DNA of 64,000 nt from Puccinia triticina (Eukaryota; Basidiomycota; Pucciniomycetes; Pucciniales; Pucciniaceae), in the NCBI RefSeq assembly GCF_026914185.1, contig NC_070570.1:2294001-2358000 (forward strand), in the 5' to 3' direction. Below the pieces are notes generated by a model that made no database searches, was not told the origin of the DNA, and saw only the letters and a program-made list of their open reading frames with translations. Positions 20,778 to 32,600 of this stretch are shown piece after piece (positions within the stretch are counted from its first letter, which is position 1; each line of letters opens with the position of its first letter). The position numbers were made by a program, and so were the translations under genes.

Positions 20778-22505
20778 AAAAGAGATTTGCGCAATTTAGT
20801 TAACTCTTCCGTAAAGAAGGGAGGCATTCGAACTCAAGAAGAATTTAATATATTTAAGAATAAATTCAAAACTATTACTCATTACCTCGTTCGAATGGGG
20901 TATAGTTCTGATCTGGAAGAATATTGAGAAATGCTGATGGAAGCCTTAAGTCCAGAGCTAGAAGAAGCCACGACAAAGGCGTTACTTAATAAAAAATCAG
21001 ATGAAGGCGTCCAGAGACGGAGGCGACATTTTACCTCGAACTGTAGTTATTGTTTACTTTATTCAAAGAGAATTAAAATCAGCTTCTATTATGGTGAGGC
21101 GAGGATTGGCGGAATCTACCTTTTCTCCAGGGAATACTTCCACCAAGAAGGAGGAATCCAAAAGTGCGACGATAGCGCAACCTATAAAAGCATTTGAAAA
21201 GAAATTGGAAGATATAACCAAGCAATTAGCTTCTTTGACGGCGGGAAAGATAACCCCACCGCATATGTCATTAGATTTGAAAGTGCCGCAGCCACCCGCA
21301 ACGGTAAACGTACCTTATAAAAGAATACCTGGGCTTAAATGCTACTATTGCTTCCAAGAAACCCATGGAAGCAATAGGTGTGGATTGTTTGCCTATGACG
21401 AGTCGAATGGATTAGTCAGAAGGGATGGGAAAGATTATAAACTTCCCAATGGGGCGGTTATACCTTGGGATACAAGTCGACCATTAAAACAGGAGGTTGA
21501 TAAATTTGCTAAAGCTTCGGCGATGGTTACGGCTTCGGCGTCATTCGGCGAGTTAGAAGAATGTGAAGAAGAAGATCGAGTATCGGCTGAAGTGGATATT
21601 GGTAAGCGGTCCCGATCGGAAAAGGATCAGAATGGATCTAGCGGGGTAAAGCGAACCAGAAGTGGAAAAGAAACTGTTATGGATATCGACGCTGAGGACC
21701 TGATCGAGAAAGCCACGGCTTTGAAGCCTATTCAAATCCAACCTAAAGCAAAAAGTCAATCTAAAGTTAGATTTGAAGAAAGCCAAGAAGAAAAAGAAAA
21801 GGAAAAGCCAGCAAAAAAAACTACTTTAGAAAAACCGCTAGCTAAAGAGTTTCCTGGATTAGAAGAAGATACGGCTAGAAGAATGCTTTTGGAAGGGAAA
21901 ATGACCCTGAGTTATGGTGAAATATTCGCGATTTCGAGCGGGTTGGTTGATGTTTTCAAAAAGAAGATATCTAATCGTCGAATTCCGGCGGAAGAAAGTA
22001 AAAGGCCGAATTATTCTTCATTTGAAGATGATTTGGTAGAAGTTCCAACGACGCATTATTCATGTCCGTTGGGTTATATTAAACTAGTAATTGATGGCCA
22101 AGATACGGAAGCACTATTAGATACGGGCTCAATGGTCAATTTAATGCCGGAGCAGTTAGCGCAACAACTCGGTTTAGTTACAACGGAAAAACCCATGAAT
22201 TTAAAAGGGATAGGAGGCCATCATACCAGCATTATTGGGATAGCCGAAGGTGTCGAGTTCGAGATAGGAAAGATAAACAGACCTGTACATTTCTGGGTAG
22301 CGAAGGGACCAGTTCAGTTTATTCTGGGCAAACCATTCCTTATGGATTCCGCGGCTACTATTAAATATAACGGCGAAGGCGGTGAATCCCTGGCGATTCT
22401 AGATCCTAAGGGACGCACTTATTTGATTCCAATCCTTTTGCCCACCCAACATAAATGGGAAACTTCCCTTCCTTCAAATTCTTCAACGCGTAATTTTTTA
22501 GAATA
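20778..22505 (+). pseudogene. Gypsy C gag-protease, 5'-truncated and frame-disrupted
   Basis: Gag starts abruptly after the LTR deletion (RDLRNLVNSSVKKGG, ITHYLVRMGYSSDLEEY) and hits TGA at 20926-20928. A shift near 21000 moves to the frame that continues to 22505. That frame holds a CCHC knuckle (CYYCFQETHGSNRC near 21340), a long charged linker with KKT/EKEK runs, and an aspartic protease with ALLDTGSMVNLMPE near 22111 and ILGKPFL near 22324. The frame ends at a TAG. RT follows in another frame. Confidence 0.8.
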
Positions 22506-22610
22506 GACCCTGGGCTTCAAAATTCAACAGAAAGCCTGGGGGAAATCAATCGAGTTAATGCCGCAAAATACAAAACTGTTGCAAAAAAAATCAAACCGGT
22601 AAATATTCCA

Positions 22611-24347
22611 ATGCCAATTGCTATTAATCCCCCTCTTCGACGGCCGCCATTATTGCGAGATCCTTATTTAACTCCATTAACACCTAACCTTCCTGAATTT
22701 AAAGAAACAAAGAAGGTCACATTAGAGCGGTTAAAAATAATTAATTTTGGGCCACCAGGCTATTTAAATCCCGCTGAGTTGAATTTATTTTATCATCTAA
22801 TATCCTTACGAGAGAAGGCGCTGGCCTTCGATGAAACCGAACGTGGATTATGAAAGCATAGTTATGGCTTGCCTTACGTAATTCCTGTTATACTGCATGA
22901 ACCATGGCAAATTAGGCCAATACCTATACCGGCTCCAATAAAAGCTACCTTTATCGAGTTGGTTTGTGAAAGATTAAAAACAGGGCTTTATGAGCAATCA
23001 AGCTCAAGTTATTCGAGTCCTATATTCTGCATTAAGAAGCAGGATGGAAAATTGCGAATTGTGCACGACTTACAACCTTTAAATAAAGTTACTATAAAAG
23101 ATGCCAGGTTACCACCTTCGCCGGAAGATCTAGTACAATCTTTTACGGGTCAAGCATGTTATGGGCTAGGGGATATAATGGGGGGATACGACGAGCGTGA
23201 ATTAGCGCTAGAGTCTCGTCCCATGACAACATTTGAAACTCCCTTAGGAAGATTTCAGCTCACACGTTTACCTCAAGGCGCCACGAATTCCGTCGCGGTA
23301 TACCAAGCCCAGATGACTTGGATCCTACAGGATGAGATTCCTCATAATATTGGCATTTTTATCGACGACGGGGGAATTAAAGGCCCTGAATCAGATTATA
23401 ACAATGAAGCATTAGCCGAAAATCCTCAAATAAGGCGCTTTATTTACGAGTATGCTGTAATTCTAGAAAGAATATTGTTTAGAATTGAAGAGGCGGGACT
23501 TACAATTTCTGCGAAGAAATTCGCATGTTGTGTACCGGCTCTCGACTTAGTAGGCCATGTTGTATCCAAGGAAGGCCGACATATATCAAAAAAGAAGTTG
23601 AATAAAGTCAAAAACTGGCTGACACCGCGTAATGTAACCGAAGTTCGTGGTTTTCTAGGGCTTTGCGTATATGTACGCATGTTTATAAAGGGATTTTTGA
23701 CTGTTGCGGCGCCTTTGCGACGATTAACCTGGAAGGACGCAGTTTGGCATTGGTCAGCGGACTGTCAAAAGTCTTTTGATGAATTAAAAAGAATCGTAGG
23801 GAAAGATATTACCCTAAAGAAACTGGATTTTGGCGAAAAAGCAGGAAAGATTAAACTATCTATTGATTCAAGTAACATCGCAGCAGGCGGGGTCCTTACG
23901 CAAGAGGACGCGGAAGGTCGTGATAGGCCTGTTGTATACGAATCAATAGTATTTGCGCCTAGAGAAGCTAAATACTCGCAGTCAAAGCTTGAGCTTTGCG
24001 GCGTTGCTAAAGTATTAAAGAAACTGCAAACCATGCTGTGGGGTCAGCATTTTGAGTTAAGGGTAGATGCTAAATGTTTAATAGGAATGATAAATAATCC
24101 TTCCCTACCCAACGCCCCGATGAATAGATGGATAAGTTTTATACAATTATTTTCTTATGATTTAATTCACGTGCCGGCGAAAGAATTTCAGGGTCCGGAC
24201 GGTTTGTCGCGACGGCCGCCGAACAATGACGAGGAAGCAGAGTACTTTGATGAAGATTATGAGTGGATTAAGCCGCATCCTGGTTTCGGCACTAAAGAAG
24301 CGTTTTCAGTTCAGCTTCTGGGGACATCAGCTAATATAAGTTGGTAG
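22611..24347 (+). pseudogene. Gypsy C reverse transcriptase and RNase H
   Basis: RT lies in one frame with a TGA at 22851. The fingers and palm show YSSPIFCIKKQDGKLRIVHD, LPQGATNSVAVYQAQM and the catalytic FIDDGG (a YXDD variant) near 23360. The connection domain has KVKNWLTPRNVTEVRGFLGL. RNase H has KLSIDSSNIAAGGVL and ELRVDAKCL and ends in DGLSRRP. The catalytic aspartates of RT are present. The frame closes at a TAG that slightly overlaps the integrase frame. Confidence 0.82.
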
Positions 24348-25675
24348 GGGAGGTTAGAAATCTACAAGAAGGATTCTGGAAAAGTTTGGAATATTACCTT
24401 ACCACAATGAATAAAGCGCCGGGCGTTAGCGCAGAAGATTTTAGACAGATTATTCGAAAATCTTCATTCTTTTTTATATCTAATGGTGTATTAAATAAGA
24501 AAAGTCAACCTATTTCGCAAGTGGTCGTCACGGTACCCGCAGTTCAAAAAAAGATACTGGAAGAGCTGCATGAAAGTTTGGGTCATCGGGGAACGGAGGA
24601 AACTTACCGTTGAATTAAGCTTAGATTCTGGTGGCCAAATATAAAGAAAGTCGTAAAGAATTGGGTTCAATCCTATGAAGCATGTCAAAAAAGAAGCAAA
24701 ATAATGCCATCAGAAGATAAGAAACCTACGGGTGAATCAGTAATTTTTGGACGAGTCAGCTTAGATACTGTACACATAAAAGCCGGTAAATGGAAGTATT
24801 TAGTAGTTGCGAGGGATGATTTTTCAGGCTGGATTGAGGCGGTTGGGATGGAAAAAATTCAAGCCAAGAAGATAGCGAGTTGGTTTCAGGAGAATTGGGT
24901 TTACCGTTATGGAGCGCCTGTAAAAGTTGTTGTGGATGGAGGATCCGAGTTTGGGGCGCAATTTCAGAATTCCCTCAAAGATCTAGGAATTAAAATTCAA
25001 GTTACTACGCCGTATTACCCCGAAGCAAATGGGATGGTGGAGCGCGGTCACCAGGCGTTAAAAGACACCTTGGTTAAGTTATGTGGCTCAGAAGGAAAGA
25101 AGTGGCGCTCTTTCTTGCCTTTGGTTCTTTTTGCAGACCGAATTTCAACTAAAAGAACAACAGGCTATTTGCCATTTGAATTAGTTTTTGTTCAACAAGC
25201 TATATTGCCGTTGGATTTAGAGCTAGAAACATATTTGGGAATAAACTGGGGAGAAATTACAAATTCACAAGAGCTGTTAGAAGCTAGGGTATTACAATTG
25301 TGCCGACGCGATGAGATTTTACAAAAGGCACACGCTCATTTGGTTAAAACGCGGCAACAATTGGTTAACTACTTAAATGAGAAGAAAAAAACTCGAGGCC
25401 CTTTAAAGAAAGGAGAAATAGTATTAGTATACAATAAAAGTTTGGAGTCCCAGTGGGGAAAACTTTTTGAAAATAAATGGAACGGACCGTATCGGATTTG
25501 AGAACAGATGCCTGGAGGATCCTACGAATTAGAAGAAATGGATGGCACGGTATTAGCTCGAAAATATGCTGCTACCCATGTTAAAACATTTTATTCCAGA
25601 GATAAGGAGAAATCGGATCTACTTACAGTATTGGGTTCCATAATAGACAGGGTACCCGTAAGCGTTGTGGGCCGG
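24341..25675 (+). pseudogene. Gypsy C integrase with GPY/F-type C-terminus
   Basis: The H2C2 zinc domain (LHESLGHRGTEETYR, then ACQKRSK near 24680) is interrupted by TGA at 24612. The DDE core shows LDTVHIKAGKW, VVDGGSEFGA and ANGMVERGHQ, so all three acidic residues are retained. The C-terminal module has GPYRI, TGA at 25499, then GGSYELEEMDGTVLARKYA, a GPY/F-like fold. Both stops are TGA in one otherwise open frame. Confidence 0.82.
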
Positions 25676-26098
25676 TAACTTGTCTAACTCGTCTATTTCC
25701 TCGTCATCCGGGCTTTCTTCCTTAATATCGTGAAAGAAGACATGTATATTGGTCTAAATAAGGGAAGATATATATTAGAGTTAGCCGAATTCCATAACAT
25801 TATTAGATAAGTAAAAAAAAAAACGAACCATGGCGAAAGCATCCCGAATTTCGCGATATAAGTCAATTTGGTTCATCTGTTCAGTGAAATTGCGAGGAAA
25901 ATTCTGGTGACAGTATTGGATTATCTGATGTAAGACGTAGTTTTCCAAGAAGTCGAATTCAACTTGAGAAAAAGAATCGCCAATAGTAGGGGCAATCCCA
26001 TTTGGTGAAAGAAGTCGCCCTATCTCTTTGTTGTCAGCTTCTCGGGCCAATCTAGCGGTGTAATGCGAGGGGATGAAGATAGGCGAGTGTTGTGACAT
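25626..26098 (-). CDS. Antisense two-exon ORF in the 3' region of Gypsy C, unknown function
   Basis: The minus-strand exon 25834-26098 (ATG 26098) reads MSQHSPIFIPSHYTARLA and ends in RDAFAM. A GT donor (GTTCGT) and a TTATTTAG acceptor about 80 bp on join it in phase to TNIHVFFHDIKEESPDD, then EEIDELDKLPAHNAYGY, ending at TAG near 25626. A perfect GTAAGT at that end could be a further donor. It lies between integrase and the 3' LTR, convergent with pol and overlapping its last codons. No family was recognised; the predicted protein is mixed helical with an acidic tail. It could be chance, but it is free of stops while the sense frames are not. Confidence 0.45.
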
Positions 26099-26298
26099 AG
26101 TGAAGAATTGATGGGCTAGTTGGTATATTGGATGAAGATCGACTTGAAGGGTTGGTTGGAGTCGGAAAGAAGGGAAATGATGGGCTTAAATAGTTGAGAA
26201 ATGAGCGGTCAAAATTTCCATAGCAATCAGAGTCGGATACCGCGCTGTGAAGATAAGATAACGATTTGGACCAAACCGGTGATGTCCTGAAAAGCAAC

Positions 26299-27256
26299 CG
26301 TGGGTGAATTAGTTCATAAATCTTTGGTCAAAGAACATTTGATATCAAGTGTTTTCAGGAGTAAAGAGGATGGGAAGTTTTGCTGTACATACATTCAACT
26401 TTCGTAACAAACTTGGCTCGTTCCGTGAAAATGGCGACGCTTGGTCTGAAATTGTGAAGTTATAAATGCTTGGTTAAGGATCTATTTGGTAAAATATCTT
26501 GAAATGAATCTTTAAAAGAAGTGATCAGTTTACTTATGCGTGAAGAGGTCGAGTCTCTGTGAAATTGGATAAAATATGGTTGTCTTGAATGATTGGATTC
26601 GCGCTCGTCGATGGATTACGAATACGATCGCTGAATTCGCCGAGAATTGCCAACAAAGTAGAGCACTCGGTCGATCAGTGGAAGAGTACAGTCAATGTCA
26701 ACGTGGGCTGTGAAGCGTTCATCGAGTTGGTTGATTGAATGGATTGGTGGAAGAAGGATCGTGTGATCAGCGGCAAGGGTTATTTAGATTTAAGGATGAA
26801 AGTCGAGCTCGGCAGAATCAAAGTTGATAATGAGAATTGTGAAATTCCGTTTATCCTTCATAGTTAACATCATCTATGAAGGCGGATAATTAAGTTGATA
26901 ATTATGGATTTATAACATGAAGATTTTGCCGAAACTCGATATTTGAATTAAAACTCTATAACTCTGGTCGCGGAGTGCGATTCCTCGAAATCAAACATTT
27001 AATTAAGCACTCTATGTGCGCTTCGCCGCAGCCTAATTGCAGACTTAATGGTCAATTCGATTAAATGATAAAATTCAATCTCTGGTGCGCTTCAACTTGC
27101 GCAGGACGCGTACATCCGCACTATCATTAATAAACACAATCATTTTAAAAAAAAAGAAGAATCCGCTTGGGCGCAGGATCAGCGCAAAATGTTAAATTGA
27201 TTTCTTTATGAATTGTATTATTAAAAGATTTAGATTCTGTCTGTGGGCAGACAAAT
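26299..27256 (+). other. Gypsy C 3' non-coding region
   Basis: About 950 bp of AT-rich sequence without a supported ORF, between the antisense ORF and the polypurine tract. Confidence 0.5.
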
Positions 27257-27270
27257 AAGTTGGGAGGGGA
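27257..27270 (+). promoter_or_regulatory. Polypurine tract of Gypsy C
   Basis: AAGTTGGGAGGGGA directly precedes the 3' LTR start at 27271, the expected site and composition for plus-strand priming. Confidence 0.75.
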
Positions 27271-28261
27271 TGTGGTAAGACCAATCAAGAGCAAAATCAT
27301 TGAAAATGGGTTAAAAATACAAATTACATACATTGAATTTATGAACACACCGTCAAAAAGCGTGGAAGAATTCAGTTTATAAGTTATGAATCTATTACAT
27401 ACAAAATACACAAGAACTGTTTATCTTAATGTGCTCAAAAGCGCTGAACACCTTTGAAATCACATGTACACAATTTTGTTTTCACATGGTGTTTATTTTA
27501 TCACAAGTTCACTTAAAAACCACTCATATCTTGGCAATCACCTGAATTAGGTCATATTTTCCACAATAAGAAATTTCCCCACTTTGATCTTCAATCACAT
27601 GTAGCAAATCACTTCTTAGACGTAATTTTCCTTCCCAATTAGTCCAAGCCAAGTGATCATAACCCAAAGAGGAAAATTGTTTTCATTACATATGTAAATC
27701 TTTCCCAACTGGTACATTTATTTCACATTACATTGAACAGCTTTCCTCATTAGTACATTATTTCACTACATTGTAAATCACTCTCAGACGTGATTTTTCC
27801 TATAAAAGGAGGCCTCTCTTGCTCCTTCTTGTTTTCTTTCCCCCTCATGCTTGCATTAGTGAATGAAAATTGATATCATTCAGCAGACATCACTTCAAAA
27901 ATTGCCCCCTTCCAACATTGTCTTATAAAATTGCCCCTTATCAAATATTGCCTCAACTTCTCACTTTGACTCGAAAATCTGACTTATTAATTCAAGTTCA
28001 GGAATCTCCCAGAGTACTCATCACGCCAAACTCTTCTAAATTATAACATTACATCAAAATTACATATTACGAGGTTTATAAATAGCAACAAGATTTAAAT
28101 AGCTTAATTCAGGAAGATTGTGCCACACTAAATTAATAGTGTATCTCCTAGAGCTTAATTACAGGAGGGCAGCCCTTCAAGCACCCGTGTAAACTGTCAA
28201 ATCCTTGATATTTTGCATATCCCCTCCAAGCTCTGCTTACGCCTTGCGTGAGAGTTCCACA
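27271..28261 (+). repeat. Full-length 3' LTR of Gypsy C (991 bp)
   Basis: It starts TGTGG and ends CCACA (perfect 5-bp terminal inverted repeat), followed by TSD CCGT. The last 350 bp are absent from the 5' copy. Confidence 0.88.
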
Positions 28262-28421
28262 CCGTTTGAGGTACCTGCAGTTGGGGGTGGCACCTACGTT
28301 CTTACCATTAGAGATATTGGATCTGGGTATGCGGAGGTTAAAGTGTTTGTTAGGAAAAGTGAAGCTGCGAGAGTCTTACAAGATACTATCCTTTGATTGG
28401 AACGACGGACCGGCCAACCTC
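28262..28421 (+). pseudogene. Copia integrase core fragment between two insertions
   Basis: This is the Copia frame continued: FEVPAVGGGTYVLTIRDIG, AEVKVFVRKSEAARVLQDTI, a TGA at 28394, then LERRTGQP. It joins in frame to PLKILRSDNGGEF at 40007 when the gag-only element is removed. Confidence 0.88.
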
Positions 28422-28613
28422 CGTTGAGAAAACAACTACTCCGCGGAAACCAAAAGAGCAAAAAAGAGTGAGCTCCGTGGCTTGAGAGAGGGAAGGGCAG
28501 TGAGGATGAATCTCTCACCGGATGCGGCTCAGTTTGGGACGCGGAAAAAGATGGAGGAGAACCGATGAGTTTGATCCACATGTAGCTAGTACGGTATAAG
28601 TAGACTAAGTACA

Positions 28614-29581
28614 TGTGAGCCTGAGTCTCTATAGTGACAGCAGGACACAAGAAATGGGGGGGCAATAGTTGGATTTCTTGGGATAAAGAAATTACAACTA
28701 TAATAGAAAAAGAGAAAGAGAGAGAGAAACCAAGCAGGATAAGAAGGAAGAGAAGTACTAGGTTATTCTAGTGGGAATGCACGTCCACTGGCAATGCTAC
28801 TCTTCAGAAGAGTGCTGCTAATCTGTGCAAGAAGTGCTACAGCTTCCTCTCAGGAGGGTATCTGGATTAGATAAGTCTTAATCCAGCCACAGTTTTTTAG
28901 ACTTCTCTCTGGACAGTCAAGGTTCTTAATGGGAAACCTGAGGGACAGCCCTGAACCTAGATTTTGAGGCAAAGGCCTGATGATAAGAAGGGACAGCCCT
29001 GTGATCAAGATGGAGGCAAAGGCCTATAGATATGGAGGGACAGCCCTGTGATCAAGGAGGAAGCAAAGCAAGAAGAAAAGGCAGATCCAGCAAGACACAG
29101 AGTTGTACCTCTGAGATAAACAAGGTTCAGTGAAAGAGGTTACTTACTGTCAATATCCTAGGCGCCTGTGACGGTAGGTATACTGGGAGTATAGTAGGCT
29201 CTTTGGTGGTGATCCTGGAGTTATCTGGGTGGTGGTTCTGGTGTGCTGAAGTCTGTGGATCCGCCTCAGGCAAGGGGGATCCTGACTACGAAAATTTTCA
29301 CAGTTTGCTTATGTAATTTACATATGTACATGTGGTTTGGCGCGCCTAGTAGCGCTGACACGTCACAACTGCGCAAGGGCGCTACAACTCAGTAACTCAG
29401 GGAAGGAGTATAGTTACAATGAATTGGTAAGTTGTAACTAGGGTTAAAATTGCATGAGGAAACAGAATATGAAGTCAAAACAGGGATATCTCTTAAGATG
29501 AAAAAGATATAAAGTAATTTATATGTAACAAAGGTAGAACAGGCAGCTTTTAGGTCAGCTGTGATGACTCTAAGGCTGACA
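28614..29581 (-). repeat. 3' LTR of Gypsy A
   Basis: 968 bp, almost identical to 37162-38129. In element sense it starts TGTCAGCCTTAGAGTC and is preceded by a purine-rich GGTGGTAGGGAA tract. Confidence 0.92.
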
Positions 29582-29618
29582 TTCCCTACCACCAAAAGGG
29601 TTGGATTTCTGTAAGAAA

Positions 29619-32600
29619 TTAAACCACAGGGTTAGACCTCTTGTCACTTCTGAATTTCCTGAGAAGGATAGCAGAGTCTGGGATGTCTTTCTCAAGGAGC
29701 CATTCATCATGATCAGCACTCATACCTTTGTATCTAGCTAAGTACATCATAACATCTCTGTTTTCCACTCTCAATCTCTTGTCTCTGAGAATCTTTCGTA
29801 TGACTTTACTCTGAGGGGTTTTATCCATAGGGGGAATGACAACTTTGACTTTTTGTCTCAAAGGGAACTTGTCTGGATTGGGGTCCTTGTATGGTTTCAC
29901 CAAGCTGACAGGAAATGTGGGATGTTTCCTGCTAAACTCTTCAGTCAGTATCACTTCTACAGCATTCTTCCCATGTAAAGCTTTCACAAGGAATGGTCCA
30001 GTGAAGGAGTTTCTCATCTTCTTAGGGCCAGACAGGTTGTTGAAGTTTGCTGTGGATATTAGGACTTTATCACCAACTTTAAAAGATGGTTCTTTGTGAC
30101 TCTTGTCCCATCATTCTTTGTTGTAGGATGTAGCTTCTGTTATGCATTGCTCAGCATGTTTTCTGGCTTTCTCAAAGATCTTTCCATAAGCATGAGCAGT
30201 AGGATGAATGTCTACAGAGTCTTGCTTCAAGAAATTTCTGGGAAGGTTTGGGATCCAGCCTTTTTCCAGGATGGCAGGAGGTTTTCCAGTGGTTGAATGT
30301 ATGCTGGTGCAGTAAGCTAACTCAAGGATTGGTAGAAGTGAAACCCAATCATGAGTGTAACCATCATTGTCTTTGAATTCTAGACCATATGCACAAAACC
30401 TCCTGATCATATCTTCAAGTGTTTGAATCATCCTCTCAGCTAATCCATCAGTCTGAGGGTGGTAAGCAGTGGAGAAGGAGAGTTTTGTTCCCAGCATACT
30501 ATGTAAACCAGTCCAGAATTCAGATGTGAACTTAGGGTCTCTATCAGAGATGATGATTCTGGGGATGCCAGTCCTAGGCATTACTCTGTTCCAAAACAGT
30601 ATGGCAGTGTCCATAGCAGAGTCATCCTTGAAGCAGGGTACAAATATAGGGGTCTTAGAGTATCTGTCCACTATTACCAGACAAGCATTGAAACTAGCTG
30701 CTCCTCCAGGGGACAAAGAAGTTACCCAATCCATGTTAATAACATCCCATGGTTTTGAAGGTTCTTCAATTTTCATGAGCAGTCCAAATCTTTTGCCTGT
30801 GGCTTTATTTGCTTTCTGGCATCTATCACAGGAAGAGCAGTATTCACCAGTGTCTTGTTTCCAGTTAGCCCACCAAGCAGTATCAGCTACTTTTTCTAAA
30901 GTCCTGTCTTCAGAAAAATGACCTGAGTAGACACTGTCATGGCATTCATGCAAGATGGTGTTGATACTTTCTTTGTCAGCTAGGACTAGGACAGAGTTGT
31001 GTTTCTCTCTGAAGTAGATGAGGCCATCAAATATAGAGAACCTTCCTTCATCATATAGCTTTCTCCAAGGATCTTGTAAGGAATTTTTCAGCTGGGCATC
31101 TTTAGCATCTTTCAACAAAAGTTCAGATAATATGGTAGTGTTCTTGTCTTGCTTGTAGCCTTCTCTCACTGAGTCAAAGAACTCATTCTTGAAAGTGGAA
31201 ACATGTATGCCCATGATGGGGAATCTATCATCATCCTTGTCTTCTGGGTCATAAGCAGGGTTACTAGGATCATTTGGCAAAGCCCATCTGCTCAGTCCAT
31301 CAGCATTCTTGTGAATATTCCCATCTCTGTGGATTATGGTCATATTACCTCTGTATTCCTGAATAGCAATCTGCCACCTGAGCATATGTCTATTGGGAGT
31401 CTTCATGTTCAGCAGTGATCTCAAAGCTGTGCAGTCTGTTACAACATGAAAGACACTGCCATCTAAGTAGTAATGGTGTTTTTCCAGGGCCCAGACCAGA
31501 CATAAGCATTCAAGTTGACTAGCACCATATCTTGTTTCACTGTCCTTCAGTTGTCTGGATATGAAAACAATGGGTCCTTCTTTTCTCACTCCATCAATGA
31601 CTTGGACTTGATGTAAAGCAGCACCTAGACCAGTCATGCTAGCATCTACATATAGTGTGAAGGGATGGGCCCAGTCAGGAAACAGTAGCAATGGAGCTGT
31701 GGTCAGTTTCTCTTTTAACAAGTTGTAGGCTACTATTCTATGATAAGTCATCTCATATATGACATCAATCCTTGTCAGTTCAGTCAGAGGTTTTGCTATC
31801 TCTGCAAACTTCTCAATGTGTTGTCTGTAGTAGCCAGCAAAACCAAGAAATGATTGCATTTCTTTCCTATTACTAGGCACAGGCTTTTGGAGAACAGCAG
31901 CTACTTTATTCTGGTCTATTCCTATGGCAATACCAGACACAAGATGACCTAGAGCTTTGATCTGATCGAATCCAAAGTTACACTTCTTCAAGGAGATTTT
32001 CATGTTCATGTTAATAACAACTTTCAGGATCCTGTCTATCCTATTGAGGTGTTCCTCCCAAGTGTTGGACATAATGATGATATCATCAATGTAGATAATG
32101 GCCCACTTCTCATCAATTTCCTTTCTGAATTCAATGTCCATCATTCTCTGGAAATGAGAGGGGGCATTCTTGATCCCAAAGGGCATTCTCAGGTACTCAT
32201 AGATTCCTTTGTGCATAATAATCCTGAGTAGATGTCTGGAATCTTCTGCAATGACATTCTGGTGAAAACCTTTGAGTACATCCATGCTAGTCAGGTACTT
32301 AGCTTTAGCCAGATTGTTCAGAGTCTCACTGATCTTAGGAATGGGATACCTGTCTGAAGCAGTGTAGGAATTCAAAGCTCTGAAGTCTCCTACCATTCTG
32401 GACTTTCCATTGTGCCAGGCAATGATCACAGGAGTAGTGATCTCAACTACTTCATTATGACCAACTTTCCTTAGAACATTCAGTTTTACTAGCTCTTCAA
32501 TGTGTTGCTCAAGAGCTTCTCTGCTTTTGGGGCTGGCAGGATAAGGAGGTCTTCTGAGGAGAGGAGGGTAAGGTCTCTCAGTTGTCAACTTGATATGAAC

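Larger units (their letters stand above)
20137..28261 (+). mobile_element. Gypsy C LTR retrotransposon inserted in the Copia integrase
   Basis: The element begins TGTGGTAAGACC and ends GTTCCACA, with 4-bp TSD CCGT at 20133-20136 and 28262-28265. Removing it rejoins Copia VGP to FEVPAVGGGTYV in frame. The 5' LTR is truncated from 991 to 641 bp, and the deletion also removed the primer-binding site and the start of gag. The shared 641 bp of the two LTRs look identical, yet the coding region carries TGA stops and frame changes. Confidence 0.9.

Noticed and set aside
28294..28665. Minus-strand ORF spanning Copia integrase and a neighbouring LTR
   Set aside because: It crosses two insertion junctions and is repeated only because the LTR is repeated.
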